A DNA stretch of 64,000 nt, from NCBI RefSeq assembly GCF_001708185.1, contig NZ_MDDN01000001.1, positions 310,001-374,000 of the forward strand, read 5' to 3'. Position 1 is the first letter of the stretch. Every line of letters starts with the position of its first letter. Of this stretch, positions 18,399 through 25,718 are shown one piece after another. Made by a program: the position numbers and the translations under genes. The DNA comes from Lysinibacillus xylanilyticus (GTDB taxonomy: Bacteria; Bacillota; Bacilli; Bacillales_A; Planococcaceae). The notes beneath the pieces were generated by a model, which was not told where the DNA came from, ran no database searches, and worked only from the letters and a program-made list of their open reading frames with translations.

Positions 18399-18786
18399 TT
18401 ATTTATACTTTCTATTACCTTGCCCTTTTGCTTGCTCAATCATCTTTTGAATTTGTTCTTGTGTAAGTTGTAAAGTTTGTTTTAGCGTCTGTGTCCTCTT
18501 AGCTTGTTGAAGTGCCATGATAACTGCTGGGATTAAGCTAGCTTCAGAAACCGGTTTAACTAGATAACCCCTTATATTATCTTACTTAGACTTTTCTACA
18601 AATTCTTTTTGGCTATATGCAGTAATCAACAACACTGGGATATCCAGCTGACGACCAATCACCTCACTTGCTTTTAAACCACTGATTTTTGGCATTTCAA
18701 TATCCATTAATACAAGATCTGGTTTTAGCTTAAAAGCGGGTTCAATCACTCGATCTCCATCTCCTCCTTCTCCAACAATCTCATAC
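18399..18786 (-). pseudogene. Truncated ANTAR-type response regulator
   Basis: Minus-strand remnant of a receiver-plus-ANTAR regulator. The receiver piece keeps YEIVGEGGDGD, KPDLVLMDIEMPK and PVLLITAYSQ. An in-frame TAA (18582-18584) then breaks it before GYLVKPVSEASLIPAVIMAL and a partial ANTAR helix ending IEQAKGQGNRKYK. The first 15 or so residues, including the acidic pocket, are missing: the gene ends exactly where the structured repeat at 18787 begins. So there are three lesions: lost N-terminus, a stop codon, and a shortened ANTAR end. It is not expected to function. Confidence 0.8.
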
Positions 18787-18887
18787 GTTAGCCATCCATG
18801 TAGCGGCAAAAACTAGCGCCACATCACAGAAAATGAAAGATGATTAAATTCTTTCATGGGAGTTTAAGTGCAATGTTTCGCAAACTT
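18787..18887 (+). repeat. Structured dispersed repeat, copy 1
   Basis: This shares with 20272-20345 and 30924-31019 the order GTTAGCC, a stem-loop (TGTAGCG / GCGCCACA, imperfect here), then ATGAAAG-loop-CTTTCAT, then GAGTTTAAGTGCAATGTTTC ending near CAAACTT. Its left boundary coincides with the truncation point of the ANTAR pseudogene. It has the same orientation as copy 2. Confidence 0.7.
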
Positions 18888-19053
18888 TATTAATTTCCTC
18901 AAAAGTGTTCAGCATTAAAATATGTTCATAGTTTTAAATCACATTTAGCTATGTTATCCTTTCATTAAATAACGCTCCAAATATTGGATGTTTAAAAATA
19001 TCAAATAATTCACTTAACAAGTACTGAAAATAACTTAGATGGTGGTGATAATT

Positions 19054-19311
19054 TTGAAAGGAAAATTTTTCACAGGTTTATCTTTCTTCTGTTTTATGTT
19101 GAGCTTTCTTATAATTGGATTTGACTTTTTTGATTTTCTCTACGATAAAGGCATTTTTACACCATTAATTATTGGAGTATTGGGTATAATAAGTGCTTTC
19201 CTTGGAATTAAAGGTAATATCCGAATGATTCTCATACTGTTTAATTCGTTCTTTTCTATAGTTTTTCTATATGCACTATTAATAGGTATATTTGGATTTC
19301 AACAACCTTAA
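19054..19311 (+). CDS. Small membrane protein of unknown function
   Basis: An 85-residue, very hydrophobic protein with three likely membrane segments (about residues 5-25, 33-50 and 57-80). The frame opens at an ATG at 19039, but that ATG lies inside the GGTGGTGAT ribosome site, so the TTG at 19054 (MKGKFFTGLSFF) is the better start. I do not recognise the family. It lies in the island between the two direct copies of the structured repeat, so it may be horizontally acquired or a leftover of an excised segment. Confidence 0.6.
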   Translation: MKGKFFTGLSFFCFMLSFLIIGFDFFDFLYDKGIFTPLIIGVLGIISAFLGIKGNIRMILILFNSFFSIVFLYALLIGIFGFQQP

Positions 19312-19472
19312 AAGTATATTAAAATCCCTGTCTTAATAATAATTATGTTTTTTGGCTTTAAGTCTTCTATATCTTCTATTTGCTACTCCGAAAAAATCAG
19401 GTAACTAACAATGTAAAGCAGCAATAAGTTTCTCTAGTCATTAACACAATAAGGAAAACTTAGTAAAAGATG

Positions 19473-19501
19473 TTTACAAACAACTTAAAGATAGGTATAC
19501 T
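19473..19501 (+). promoter_or_regulatory. Strong sigma-A-type promoter for the small-ORF locus
   Basis: TTTACA (19473-19478), a 17-base spacer, and TATACT (19496-19501). Transcription would start near 19508, giving a leader of about 34 bases before the first small ORF. Confidence 0.7.
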
Positions 19502-19522
19502 TACAAAGTAAACAAAAAAATT

Positions 19523-19644
19523 CTTAAGGAGGTCGAATGAAATGATCGTTATTGTTAAATTGATGTCATTGGTAGTTACAACTTCAGTAAAAATGAAAAT
19601 CACACATTCGACCAGATCGGAATGGATCGCTTAAGGTTTTTTTT
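19523..19644 (+). other. Long-range mRNA fold that hides the ribosome site of the first small ORF
   Basis: GGTCGAATG (19531-19539), which overlaps AAGGAGG, is perfectly complementary to CATTCGACC (19605-19613) near the end of the ORF. Outside it, CTTAAG (19523-19528) can pair with CTTAAG (19630-19635), directly before eight T residues (19637-19644). The transcript's 5' end can therefore close onto its 3' end, masking the ribosome site and forming a terminator-like end. This resembles type I toxin mRNAs. The pairing is seen in sequence; the role is inferred. Confidence 0.5.
19542..19634 (+). CDS. 30-residue small protein, translation apparently sequestered
   Basis: The ORF reads MIVIVKLMSLVVTTSVKMKI then ten more residues ending EWIA. 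The first half is hydrophobic and the second basic/polar, the general build of small membrane-active peptides. AAGGAGG lies 9 bases upstream. A closer ATG at 19537 gives only a two-residue peptide (MK) that overlaps this start. It has its own strong promoter and the fold described at 19523-19644. I do not recognise a family; toxin-like function is speculation. Confidence 0.45.
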   Translation: MIVIVKLMSLVVTTSVKMKITHSTRSEWIA

Positions 19645-19660
19645 GTAATTAAGCATACCC

Positions 19661-19697
19661 ATACCGCAGGGAGAAGTGTGCCCCTGCGGTATTTTTG
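19661..19697 (+). terminator. First of two tandem terminators in the small-ORF locus
   Basis: ATACCGCAGGG (19661-19671) pairs perfectly with CCCTGCGGTAT (19682-19692), followed by TTTTTG. Confidence 0.85.
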
Positions 19698-19708
19698 TGC
19701 CTTTTTTC

Positions 19709-19739
19709 ACCGTAGGGGAGTCTCTCTACGGTTTTTTTC
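19709..19739 (+). terminator. Second tandem terminator, just upstream of the YrzI gene
   Basis: ACCGTAG (19709-19715) pairs with CTACGGT (19726-19732), followed by a long T run. No promoter is evident between this hairpin and the YrzI-like gene 34 bases on. Confidence 0.8.
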
Positions 19740-19772
19740 ATTTTTCACGGTAATTTAAGGAGGTGATAATAA

Positions 19773-19919
19773 ATGATATTAAACATTTTTTCTCTCACGA
19801 TAACGATTACAAAACGTGAGAAGTCTCTTGAGGAAGCACTTCATAATGAAAATGTGAAAAAAATCTTTGAAGAGAACCGAAGAAAAGTAGAAAATTATAT
19901 TCGTATTCGTCAATATTAA
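19773..19919 (+). CDS. yrzI: YrzI-family small protein
   Basis: A 48-residue protein starting MILNIFSLTITITKREKSLE, then EALHNENVKKIFEENRRK and an aromatic/basic tail. The hydrophobic start followed by KRxxSLEEAxxxExVKK is the pattern of the Bacillus YrzI family (Bac_small_yrzI). AAGGAGGTGATAATAA precedes the ATG. Functions are poorly known; in B. subtilis the yrzI locus also carries several very short ORFs on one transcript, as here (19542 and 19957). Two terminators precede it, so expression may depend on read-through or processing. Confidence 0.8.
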   Translation: MILNIFSLTITITKREKSLEEALHNENVKKIFEENRRKVENYIRIRQY

Positions 19920-19956
19920 TTTTGTTAACTAAAAAACATGAAAGGTGGGAATTGAG

Positions 19957-20037
19957 ATGATTTATATGATCAAAAGACGTTATGCAGCTTTATGGGTGGA
20001 GAAAGACACAACCACCAGATGCAGTAATATAAAGTGA
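19957..20037 (+). CDS. 26-residue small ORF downstream of YrzI
   Basis: MIYMIKRRYAALWVEKDTTT followed by six residues. AAAGGTGGG sits 8 bases before the ATG, and the ORF begins 37 bases after the YrzI stop. It is too short to test by composition; the ribosome site and its place in the locus are the only support. Confidence 0.35.
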   Translation: MIYMIKRRYAALWVEKDTTTRCSNIK

Positions 20038-20074
20038 CAATATAGCTATTTAATTTTATAATCTCAGTAAAGTT

Positions 20075-20104
20075 AACCCGTTCTAATCTAGGACGGGTTG
20101 CTTC
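20075..20104 (+). terminator. Weak terminator-like hairpin closing the small-ORF locus
   Basis: AACCCGT (20075-20081) pairs with ACGGGTT (20093-20099); only a short, interrupted T stretch follows. Confidence 0.5.
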
Positions 20105-20271
20105 AGGAGGTATTTTGCACTTTTTTAAGCGATATTTTATACATACAATTTGATGTAGTTTAAGAAAATGCGGAATTACAATGTTAGGGAAATTCTAATT
20201 CTAAATAGCGTAATTCCTCGATACTAAAATTGAATTTGGCGATTTTTAGATTAATTTCATTATTCTGCCCC

Positions 20272-20345
20272 GTTAGCCATCCATGTAGCGCAAAACAGCG
20301 CTACATCACAGATAATGAAAGATGATTAAGTTCTTTCATGGGAGT
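20272..20345 (+). repeat. Structured dispersed repeat, copy 2
   Basis: GTTAGCCATCC, then a perfect hairpin ATGTAGCGC / GCGCTACAT around a short A-rich loop, then ATGAAAG-loop-CTTTCAT and GGGAGT. It lacks the GTTTAAGTACA tail of copies 1 and 3, because just there the sequence passes into a truncated siderophore ATPase gene. It is a direct repeat of copy 1 at a distance of 1,485 bases. The region 20038-20271 before it holds no gene that I can see. Confidence 0.75.
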
Positions 20346-20352
20346 GACATAA

Positions 20353-20499
20353 GGATTTTTAAACCAAGGCCCTCCAGAGAATATTGTCACAGTAGAAATG
20401 GTTCAAGAAGTATTTGGTATGGAAGTAGCAGTATCGGAGGATCCTTTCTTTGGAACTCCATTATGTATCCCGAAAGGAAAAGGAAGGTATATAAAATGA
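20353..20499 (+). pseudogene. C-terminal fragment of a siderophore ABC ATPase (FecE/FhuC-like)
   Basis: The frame reads QGPPENIVTVEMVQEVFGM, then EVAVSEDPFFGTPLCIPKGK and ends GRYIK. This is the usual C-terminus of iron-siderophore ATPases (a GPPENIVT segment followed by a CIP segment). Walker and signature motifs are all missing. The fragment starts next to structured repeat copy 2, and its stop overlaps the ATG of the FhuF-like gene (ATGA), so an old transporter-reductase operon was cut here. Confidence 0.75.
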
Positions 20500-21149
20500 A
20501 TTTAGAGCCTTATGGCGTGGAAAAGCACCCCTCACCTCAAGGTATTCCTTTACATCAATTATTAAATAAGGATACTTTACTACCAATCATTAAACAGTAT
20601 GGAAATCATTTGAATACGCCTTCCTTAGCTGTAGCAGGTTCTCTATTTTTAAAACGTTATGCTGTTTTAGTAGCAGCTTCGAGTCTGGATTATTATGGAC
20701 TTCAAAAGAAAAAAATGGATTGGTGGTCTACAGCTCGACTTGATGTAACATCATATAAATTGCTAATTGAAGAAAATCCAACAGCACTTTTTGATGACTG
20801 TTGGAAAAATCGCATTTTCGCTCAACATTTAACACCAATGATTACTATCATCAGCGAAGAATGTAAAATTTCCTTAAAGATCCTATGGGAAAATCTCGCT
20901 GTAAGGCTACTTGCAACTCTTCGTAAAAATGAAGAATTGTATACTTTAAATGAATTAAATGAACATTTTAATGAACTTACATGCGCTGAAACTAATTGGT
21001 TAGGTATGGAGCAAAATCCTTTTCAAACTTATCTTCAGCGAAAAGAGACATGGAGTGAAGTACCCGTTCGAAAAACGTGTTGCCGATACTATCAAGTTAA
21101 TACAAAAGCAGATATTCCATACTGTAAGAACTGTCCGTTGAGGAAATAA
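20496..21149 (+). CDS. FhuF-like siderophore iron reductase domain protein
   Basis: A 217-residue protein with a CC-x(15)-C-x(2)-C cluster at its end (KTCCRYYQVN to YCKNCPLRK), the ferric-reductase [2Fe-2S] motif of FhuF. The central region resembles the IucA/FhuF fold. The ATG at 20496 has GGAAGG upstream and overlaps the stop of the broken ATPase. It would release iron from imported siderophores in the cytoplasm, but its transporter partner has been truncated, so present use is uncertain. The gene itself is intact and ends at a strong terminator. Confidence 0.8.
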   Translation: MNLEPYGVEKHPSPQGIPLHQLLNKDTLLPIIKQYGNHLNTPSLAVAGSLFLKRYAVLVAASSLDYYGLQKKKMDWWSTARLDVTSYKLLIEENPTALFDDCWKNRIFAQHLTPMITIISEECKISLKILWENLAVRLLATLRKNEELYTLNELNEHFNELTCAETNWLGMEQNPFQTYLQRKETWSEVPVRKTCCRYYQVNTKADIPYCKNCPLRK

Positions 21150-21224
21150 TAAACCTATGTTTTCCTAACCAACACGCTAGATTATGTGCTATTGTAGAGT
21201 TTTTACTATGGACAGATCACATAA

Positions 21225-21270
21225 AGAGAGAGCATGTTTTTTCACTTAACATGCTCTCTCTAATGTTTTA
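21225..21270. terminator. Bidirectional terminator between FhuF-like and DUF350 genes
   Basis: AGAGAGAGCATGTT (21225-21238) is perfectly complementary to AACATGCTCTCTCT (21248-21261), and T-rich sequence follows on the plus strand. Confidence 0.8.
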
Positions 21271-21295
21271 TTATAATTCTCTCAAATATACTTTA

Positions 21296-21709
21296 TTAAT
21301 ATGACAAACTTCCTGCAATAATTAATCCTACCGTAATGCCTACTGCAAATAAGCTGAAGCCTACTGCAGTATTTCCTTCTTCCACTTTTTTCTCCAAGCT
21401 TGTTTTTGGTGTTAATACGTATTCAATAATCAAATACACAACTACTTGTGTGGCAATTCCGATTAACCCCCAAATAATAGCATCAAGTATATGAACACTT
21501 GAAGACCATACTGTATATAATGTGATGCCTAATCCAATCACTTTTCCCCATAGCTTTAATGCCACAGCCATATTGCCTTCTTTAATTAAGTTCCACTCTG
21601 AAAATTTTGTTGTAAAAGCAAATGCAACAATACCAATCAAAATGAGAATTAACCCGGTTCCTGTATATAATAAAAAATTTAAAAAACTATCTAATGAGAA
21701 AAATCCCAT
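21296..21709 (-). CDS. DUF350 (UPF0719/YjfL-like) membrane protein
   Basis: A 137-residue protein with four membrane helices and the two-repeat pattern of DUF350: EGNMAVALKLWGKVIGLGI and EEGNTAVGFSLFAVGITVGL are clear internal repeats. The frame is open to a TTG at 21751, but GGAGTG 9 bases before the ATG at 21709 favours the shorter form. It ends an operon with a glutathionylspermidine-synthase-like ATP-grasp enzyme and a small lipoprotein, the same trio as E. coli YjfL/YjfC/YjfM. Role unknown. Confidence 0.88.
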   Translation of the reverse strand: MGFFSLDSFLNFLLYTGTGLILILIGIVAFAFTTKFSEWNLIKEGNMAVALKLWGKVIGLGITLYTVWSSSVHILDAIIWGLIGIATQVVVYLIIEYVLTPKTSLEKKVEEGNTAVGFSLFAVGITVGLIIAGSLSY

Positions 21710-21769
21710 TCCTTTACACACTCCTTTTATGATAACTTCAGTTTGATCCAATCTCTTAAATTCTTATTT

Positions 21770-23035
21770 CTAATAGCCTATTGGCAAAAAATAAGATCCG
21801 TTTTCGGTTATTTGTCCCCCTGCGCGAATGCCAATTGCACTTGCCTGACCATTAATATAAAAGCAACCATACATATAATGCGCTCGTTTGGGTCCTTGTT
21901 CTGTTTGAATAATCGTTTGTGGTAGCTCGATAAACTGTTGATAAACAGAAAGTTCATCTTTATATGTTTTATGAAAATCTTCCGCAATTTTTTTACCTGT
22001 ATTTGAAAAAATTTCGACAGTGTCTCCTTCGCGACCAAATGTAGGCTTTTTCACAAAACTTTGTCCCTGTTGTAAAAAAGCATCTGAATCTAGGTAGGTT
22101 GGTAAAAAGTATTTATGTATTGCGTCATGTTCTTGAGGCGAAAAAAAAGAATGTTGCTCCTCATGAAGCCCCCATATAAGCGCCATTATTGCCTTAGATT
22201 GTAGTAAAAAAGCAGAAGGAGGATTCACAACGGCTAGTTGTTGTTGTTCCACTAGCTTCATTAACGATTGACCTACTTTGTCTTTCGTTATTGGATCTAC
22301 ATCATGTATTAAATGTTCAATAGGATACGTTTGTCGATATAAAACATCGATTTTTTCTCCGTTTATATCATATAGACCTTGTGCTAAGATAACTTCTTCA
22401 CTTTCTAAAATCGGCTCATCTACAAGTTGTAATTGATGAAAGTCCATATACTGACTTTTTAATCCCATGAGTTCCTTTAAATACATGGTTGTCAGTTTAT
22501 CCTCTTCATGTTCCGAATGGGCTGCAAAAACAATATTGTTAGCTCCCGATCTTCCCATCGAACGAAGCGACGACGTTACAGCTTTCAACATTGCTTGTTT
22601 TAACTGATCTTCGCATCCGTCATTTGGATTTTTCAGCTCAAACTGTTCACACACTTTCCCATTCACAAAAAAGGTTTCTTTTATAAATGTAGGTGTATCT
22701 GCGTTTATTTCCAATAATTTCACTTGTTCATCTGTCACGACTAAATCTAAACGAGCAATGACACTTTCTACTGGAAGTGTTTGCAAACGGATGAAAGAGT
22801 GCGTTTCAGTTGGAAATCCAAGACGCAACAACGTCTCATCATCTAGCATCCGCAACAAAGGAGCCGATTTATAAAAAATATGGCCAATCTGTTCGGTCGC
22901 CTGGCGAATCTTATTAATCGTTTCAGTACTTTCTCTCTTAATATCAAATAGAGCATATTCCATACCATATATATCATGCCAAAAATCTTTTATCTGGCTA
23001 AAAAATTGTTGTCGATTCTCACGAAATCGGTTCAT
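21770..23035 (-). CDS. Glutathionylspermidine-synthase-like ATP-grasp amide ligase (YjfC/YgiC-like)
   Basis: The 421-residue protein matches the C-terminal synthetase domain of glutathionylspermidine synthase. Visible marks are EINADTPTF, QGLYDINGEKIDVLYR, FVKKPTFGREGDTVEIF (ATP-grasp nucleotide site) and the end GIRAGGQITENGSYFLPIGY. There is no amidase domain, as in YgiC/YjfC. These enzymes are predicted to join an amine to a peptide or protein carboxylate. The natural substrate is not known, and published comparative work links them to cell-envelope peptides. It lies two bases after the lipoprotein gene. Confidence 0.88.
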   Translation of the reverse strand: MNRFRENRQQFFSQIKDFWHDIYGMEYALFDIKRESTETINKIRQATEQIGHIFYKSAPLLRMLDDETLLRLGFPTETHSFIRLQTLPVESVIARLDLVVTDEQVKLLEINADTPTFIKETFFVNGKVCEQFELKNPNDGCEDQLKQAMLKAVTSSLRSMGRSGANNIVFAAHSEHEEDKLTTMYLKELMGLKSQYMDFHQLQLVDEPILESEEVILAQGLYDINGEKIDVLYRQTYPIEHLIHDVDPITKDKVGQSLMKLVEQQQLAVVNPPSAFLLQSKAIMALIWGLHEEQHSFFSPQEHDAIHKYFLPTYLDSDAFLQQGQSFVKKPTFGREGDTVEIFSNTGKKIAEDFHKTYKDELSVYQQFIELPQTIIQTEQGPKRAHYMYGCFYINGQASAIGIRAGGQITENGSYFLPIGY

Positions 23036-23037
23036 CT

Positions 23038-23346
23038 TTACCCTCCAAAGCCACCTTTTGAACCACTACCTATCCCTGATTTGTAATTCGTTTTATAAGT
23101 TTTATAGTCAGTACTTGTTTGTAATGAATTTTTTGTTCCGTAATATTTCCCACCATAGTAGTAGCTACCTGCATGAGTGGAATGATGATCATCACAATAA
23201 TACGTACCCGTTTCATCATCCCAATCCCAATCATCGCAATCTGTTCCAGTTGGCTCTGCATATCCCCTTTCTTCCCCACAAGCAGTTAACGATAACAAAG
23301 CTGCAGCTGCTAATGCTCCTGTCATCATTTTCTTTGTCTTATTCAT
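23038..23346 (-). CDS. Small Tyr/Gly/Asp-rich lipoprotein (YjfM/YgiB-like position)
   Basis: A 102-residue lipoprotein: lipobox LSLTAC (Cys near residue 23), then an acidic WDWDDETGTYYCDD segment and a Gly/Ser/Tyr/Lys-rich tail ending SGSKGGFGG. It occupies the YjfM/YgiB (DUF1190/UPF0441) position next to the ATP-grasp ligase in the same operon. By inference the Gly-rich tail or the acidic stretch could be the ligase target. Sequence match to DUF1190 itself is weak. Confidence 0.75.
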   Translation of the reverse strand: MNKTKKMMTGALAAAALLSLTACGEERGYAEPTGTDCDDWDWDDETGTYYCDDHHSTHAGSYYYGGKYYGTKNSLQTSTDYKTYKTNYKSGIGSGSKGGFGG

Positions 23347-23362
23347 GCTAAAAATTCCCTCC

Positions 23363-23824
23363 CTATGTTATAAGCGTATATCCTGTTGGCTTAACATATA
23401 AAACATACACACCTTGGTCTTCATCAATTTCAGCTGAGTCCCGCTCCCACTCCTTGCCTTCGATATATGTATATATACTGCCAATAATGCTTAAAATATC
23501 TAAATGATTGGTCATATATTCAAATGTAATAAGCGGATAATTTTTATAGGCATTTAATTCACGAATTTCAAGTTTAATCCCTTCATGTAAGTGTTCTGGC
23601 ATTTCAATTGGTGTTTCTTCGTATAATTGTACATAAATGACGAAGAGCTCACCTTCAATAGCAGAAGACAGCTGTTTATAGGTCTTCCCTTCTTTAATAA
23701 AAAATTCACATTCTCTTCTTGTTAAAATTTGTGGTAAATCAATATTAGTATAGTAATAGATTGGTTCAAACTTGTCTTTCTCTTTTTGCAAACGATATTC
23801 TAACATTGCACCTTCAAATTGCAT
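23363..23824 (-). CDS. Unrecognised protein leading the ATP-grasp operon
   Basis: A 153-residue soluble protein, mixed alpha/beta by eye, with no membrane segment. It starts MQFEGAMLEYRLQKEKDKFE when read from the ATG at 23824, which has AAGGGAAG six bases upstream; the longer frame to 23869 lacks a ribosome site. Conserved-looking pieces are LPQILTRRECEFFIKEGKTY and GSIYTYIEGKEWERD. I do not recognise a family. Its place 16 bases before the lipoprotein gene suggests a cytoplasmic partner of the ligase system. Confidence 0.75.
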   Translation of the reverse strand: MQFEGAMLEYRLQKEKDKFEPIYYYTNIDLPQILTRRECEFFIKEGKTYKQLSSAIEGELFVIYVQLYEETPIEMPEHLHEGIKLEIRELNAYKNYPLITFEYMTNHLDILSIIGSIYTYIEGKEWERDSAEIDEDQGVYVLYVKPTGYTLIT

Positions 23825-24141
23825 AACACACTTCCCTTTATAAATATTGTTATCTCTTCGAATTGCCATTACTAAAAATAACTACATGTATTTTTATATT
23901 TATGGTAGATTTTCTTATCCATTGGCTTTTATTAATTTTTTATACGACTGTGAATGATAAATAGTTTCATATTTTTCAACTAAACCCCACCTTTAACTAC
24001 TTGCCAATGAATTTAGAGTTTAATTGAGCGATATTCAGTAAATTAAAAAAGATGCAATATTCACGAGTAAACTCCCTTTCAAGTTTATCTCTTTGAATGA
24101 TTACATCTATTTCTTAAAACATTAGCGTACAAAATCGCAAT
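23825..24141. other. Gene-free stretch
   Basis: About 320 bases with no credible ORF. A 7-bp inverted repeat GAGTTTA (24016-24022) / TAAACTC (24068-24074) encloses AT-rich sequence. It faintly recalls the outer arms of the structured repeat family but lacks its inner hairpins. Confidence 0.3.
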
Positions 24142-25110
24142 TCATTTTATCCAATTATTTGGTTTCCAATCGTTTGCTATCCATTGTGGATCTGGCTCTT
24201 CATATGGTGCTGACGCCATTAATTTGTCTTGTGCCCATATCGCAGCTTTTGAGCGAATCATTTCATCAAGCAATGGTTGCACGAATTCCTTTGGCTCAGT
24301 GTGAAAAGCGTGAACAGCAAAATCGTAAAACCACCCACAGCTGAGTAAATAAGGCGCAATATCTTGCTTCGTTAATCCATTTTTCAACATTAACGTAAAG
24401 GAAAAAATTCGTTTACATGCATGCCAAGCCATTTTTTCTGGTGATTCCATCCATTTTTCAATGCGTTCTCTTGCTTTATCAATCATTACTAATGGGTCGT
24501 CGATAGCACGCCCATGACCAGGATACGCTTTTTTTATCGAAAGTTTAGCGAGTCGCTCTAGACTTTCATAAGAGCGTCCTAAACTGTTTGCACCTTCTCG
24601 AAAAATATTTATCCATCCAACATCATTGTGATGAAATAAATCGCCACAAATTAAAATCTGCTGTTTTGGCTCGTATAAAGAAATATGTCCTAATGTATGT
24701 CCTGGTGTATGTAAAACTTGTAAAACACTATGACCCGTATTAATCTCTTCTTCATCTACAAGTAACTGTTGCACAACATATTGTTCCACTGGTTGATCTA
24801 AATAGTGGGCACTACAAGTTTCGAAATCACAACGATTAACCATTTTTCCTTCCCAAAGATGTGCTGCAATCGGTAGGTTATATTGCCGCTGAAAATAATG
24901 ATTTCCTCCAACGTGATCGCTATGATAGTGAGTGTTAATAATGCCATTTAACTGTTTTGGTGATATCCCTGCTTCGATTAAAAGTTTCTCAGTTCGAACT
25001 ATATCGCTACCAAATCCGGTATCAATTAAAAATGATTGATTATCTTGAATAACAATACTATTGGCACTTGGAAATGGACGCTCAAAAAATAGGATTTCTG
25101 CAGTTTTCAT
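24142..25110 (-). CDS. MBL-fold metallo-hydrolase
   Basis: A 322-residue metallo-beta-lactamase fold enzyme with the dinuclear zinc motif THYHSDHVGGNH (about residues 60-71), further ligands in LHTPGHTLGHISLY and LICGDLFHH, and PGHGRAID. The C-terminal 100 residues are helical, as in glyoxalase-II-like or quorum-lactone hydrolases of this size. The substrate is unknown. It follows the MaoC-like gene by 20 bases on the same strand, so a role in thioester or acyl metabolism is possible. Confidence 0.88.
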   Translation of the reverse strand: MKTAEILFFERPFPSANSIVIQDNQSFLIDTGFGSDIVRTEKLLIEAGISPKQLNGIINTHYHSDHVGGNHYFQRQYNLPIAAHLWEGKMVNRCDFETCSAHYLDQPVEQYVVQQLLVDEEEINTGHSVLQVLHTPGHTLGHISLYEPKQQILICGDLFHHNDVGWINIFREGANSLGRSYESLERLAKLSIKKAYPGHGRAIDDPLVMIDKARERIEKWMESPEKMAWHACKRIFSFTLMLKNGLTKQDIAPYLLSCGWFYDFAVHAFHTEPKEFVQPLLDEMIRSKAAIWAQDKLMASAPYEEPDPQWIANDWKPNNWIK

Positions 25111-25130
25111 ATGGTAAACTCCTTTAAATG

Positions 25131-25508
25131 TTATAGAATAATACCTGAAAAGCTTCCCTTTAACACTTCTTTTTCAAGTTGATTTGTACACGTAAATGTT
25201 GCAGTAATTGCCGTACGATTTTTTCCATCCGGTTCATACTGTTCAATTATTACTTCACAACGAATCGTGTCATCGCTAAAAACTGGACGTAAAAATTCAT
25301 AATCCATTTTACGCGCTAACACGTTATAATCACCTCCAACTTTCGTTGGAAGCGTTGCTGTTAAAAGCCCATGTACGACAAACCGACCTTGTTCATCTGG
25401 TGTGATATGATGAGTCCCTTCATCTTTTGATACCCTCGTAAATAATTCAACATCCTCTGTTGTAAACTTACGCTCAAATGTAATTTTTTCTCCTACTTGT
25501 AATGCCAT
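25131..25508 (-). CDS. MaoC-like hotdog dehydratase
   Basis: A 125-residue single hotdog domain. FTTEDVELFTRVSKDEGTHH fits the MaoC hydratase active-site region (the usual D-x(4)-H is represented by DEGTHH), followed by VVHGLLTATLPTKVGGD and YEFLRPVFSDDTIRCEV, the typical strand order. It probably hydrates or dehydrates an enoyl-thioester, or acts as an FapR-like binder. It is the upstream partner of the MBL hydrolase. Confidence 0.85.
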   Translation of the reverse strand: MALQVGEKITFERKFTTEDVELFTRVSKDEGTHHITPDEQGRFVVHGLLTATLPTKVGGDYNVLARKMDYEFLRPVFSDDTIRCEVIIEQYEPDGKNRTAITATFTCTNQLEKEVLKGSFSGIIL

Positions 25509-25624
25509 CTATGTCCCCCCTGTTAAAAACCACAGTTATAGACTGAATAATAAAACTATTCAATCTATAAATCAAGCACTATACATATCAACCTACGAAA
25601 CAAACACTCGAAAGCAACGGACAT

Positions 25625-25660
25625 AAAAAGATGACGCTGGTAGTATACCAAAGTCATCAA
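25625..25660 (-). terminator. Terminator of the ger operon
   Basis: On the minus strand GATGAC and GTCATC arms enclose an inner GGTA/TACC-type stem, then TTTTTATG. It lies about 60 bases past the gerAB stop. Confidence 0.75.
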
Positions 25661-25718
25661 ATTGCCGCAAAGTACGGCACTCCCTCTTTATTAAACTGTC
25701 TATCTACTAGGAAGCATA

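Noticed and set aside
18787-20345. Integron-like cassette with attC sites
   Set aside because: GTTAGCC and the hairpins recall attC, but the GTTRRRY/RYYYAAC core is not matched and no integrase is seen.
25630-25674. Riboswitch-like set of stems before the MaoC gene
   Set aside because: Read on the minus strand the main stem is an ordinary terminator with a T tract after gerAB; no riboswitch consensus was recognised.
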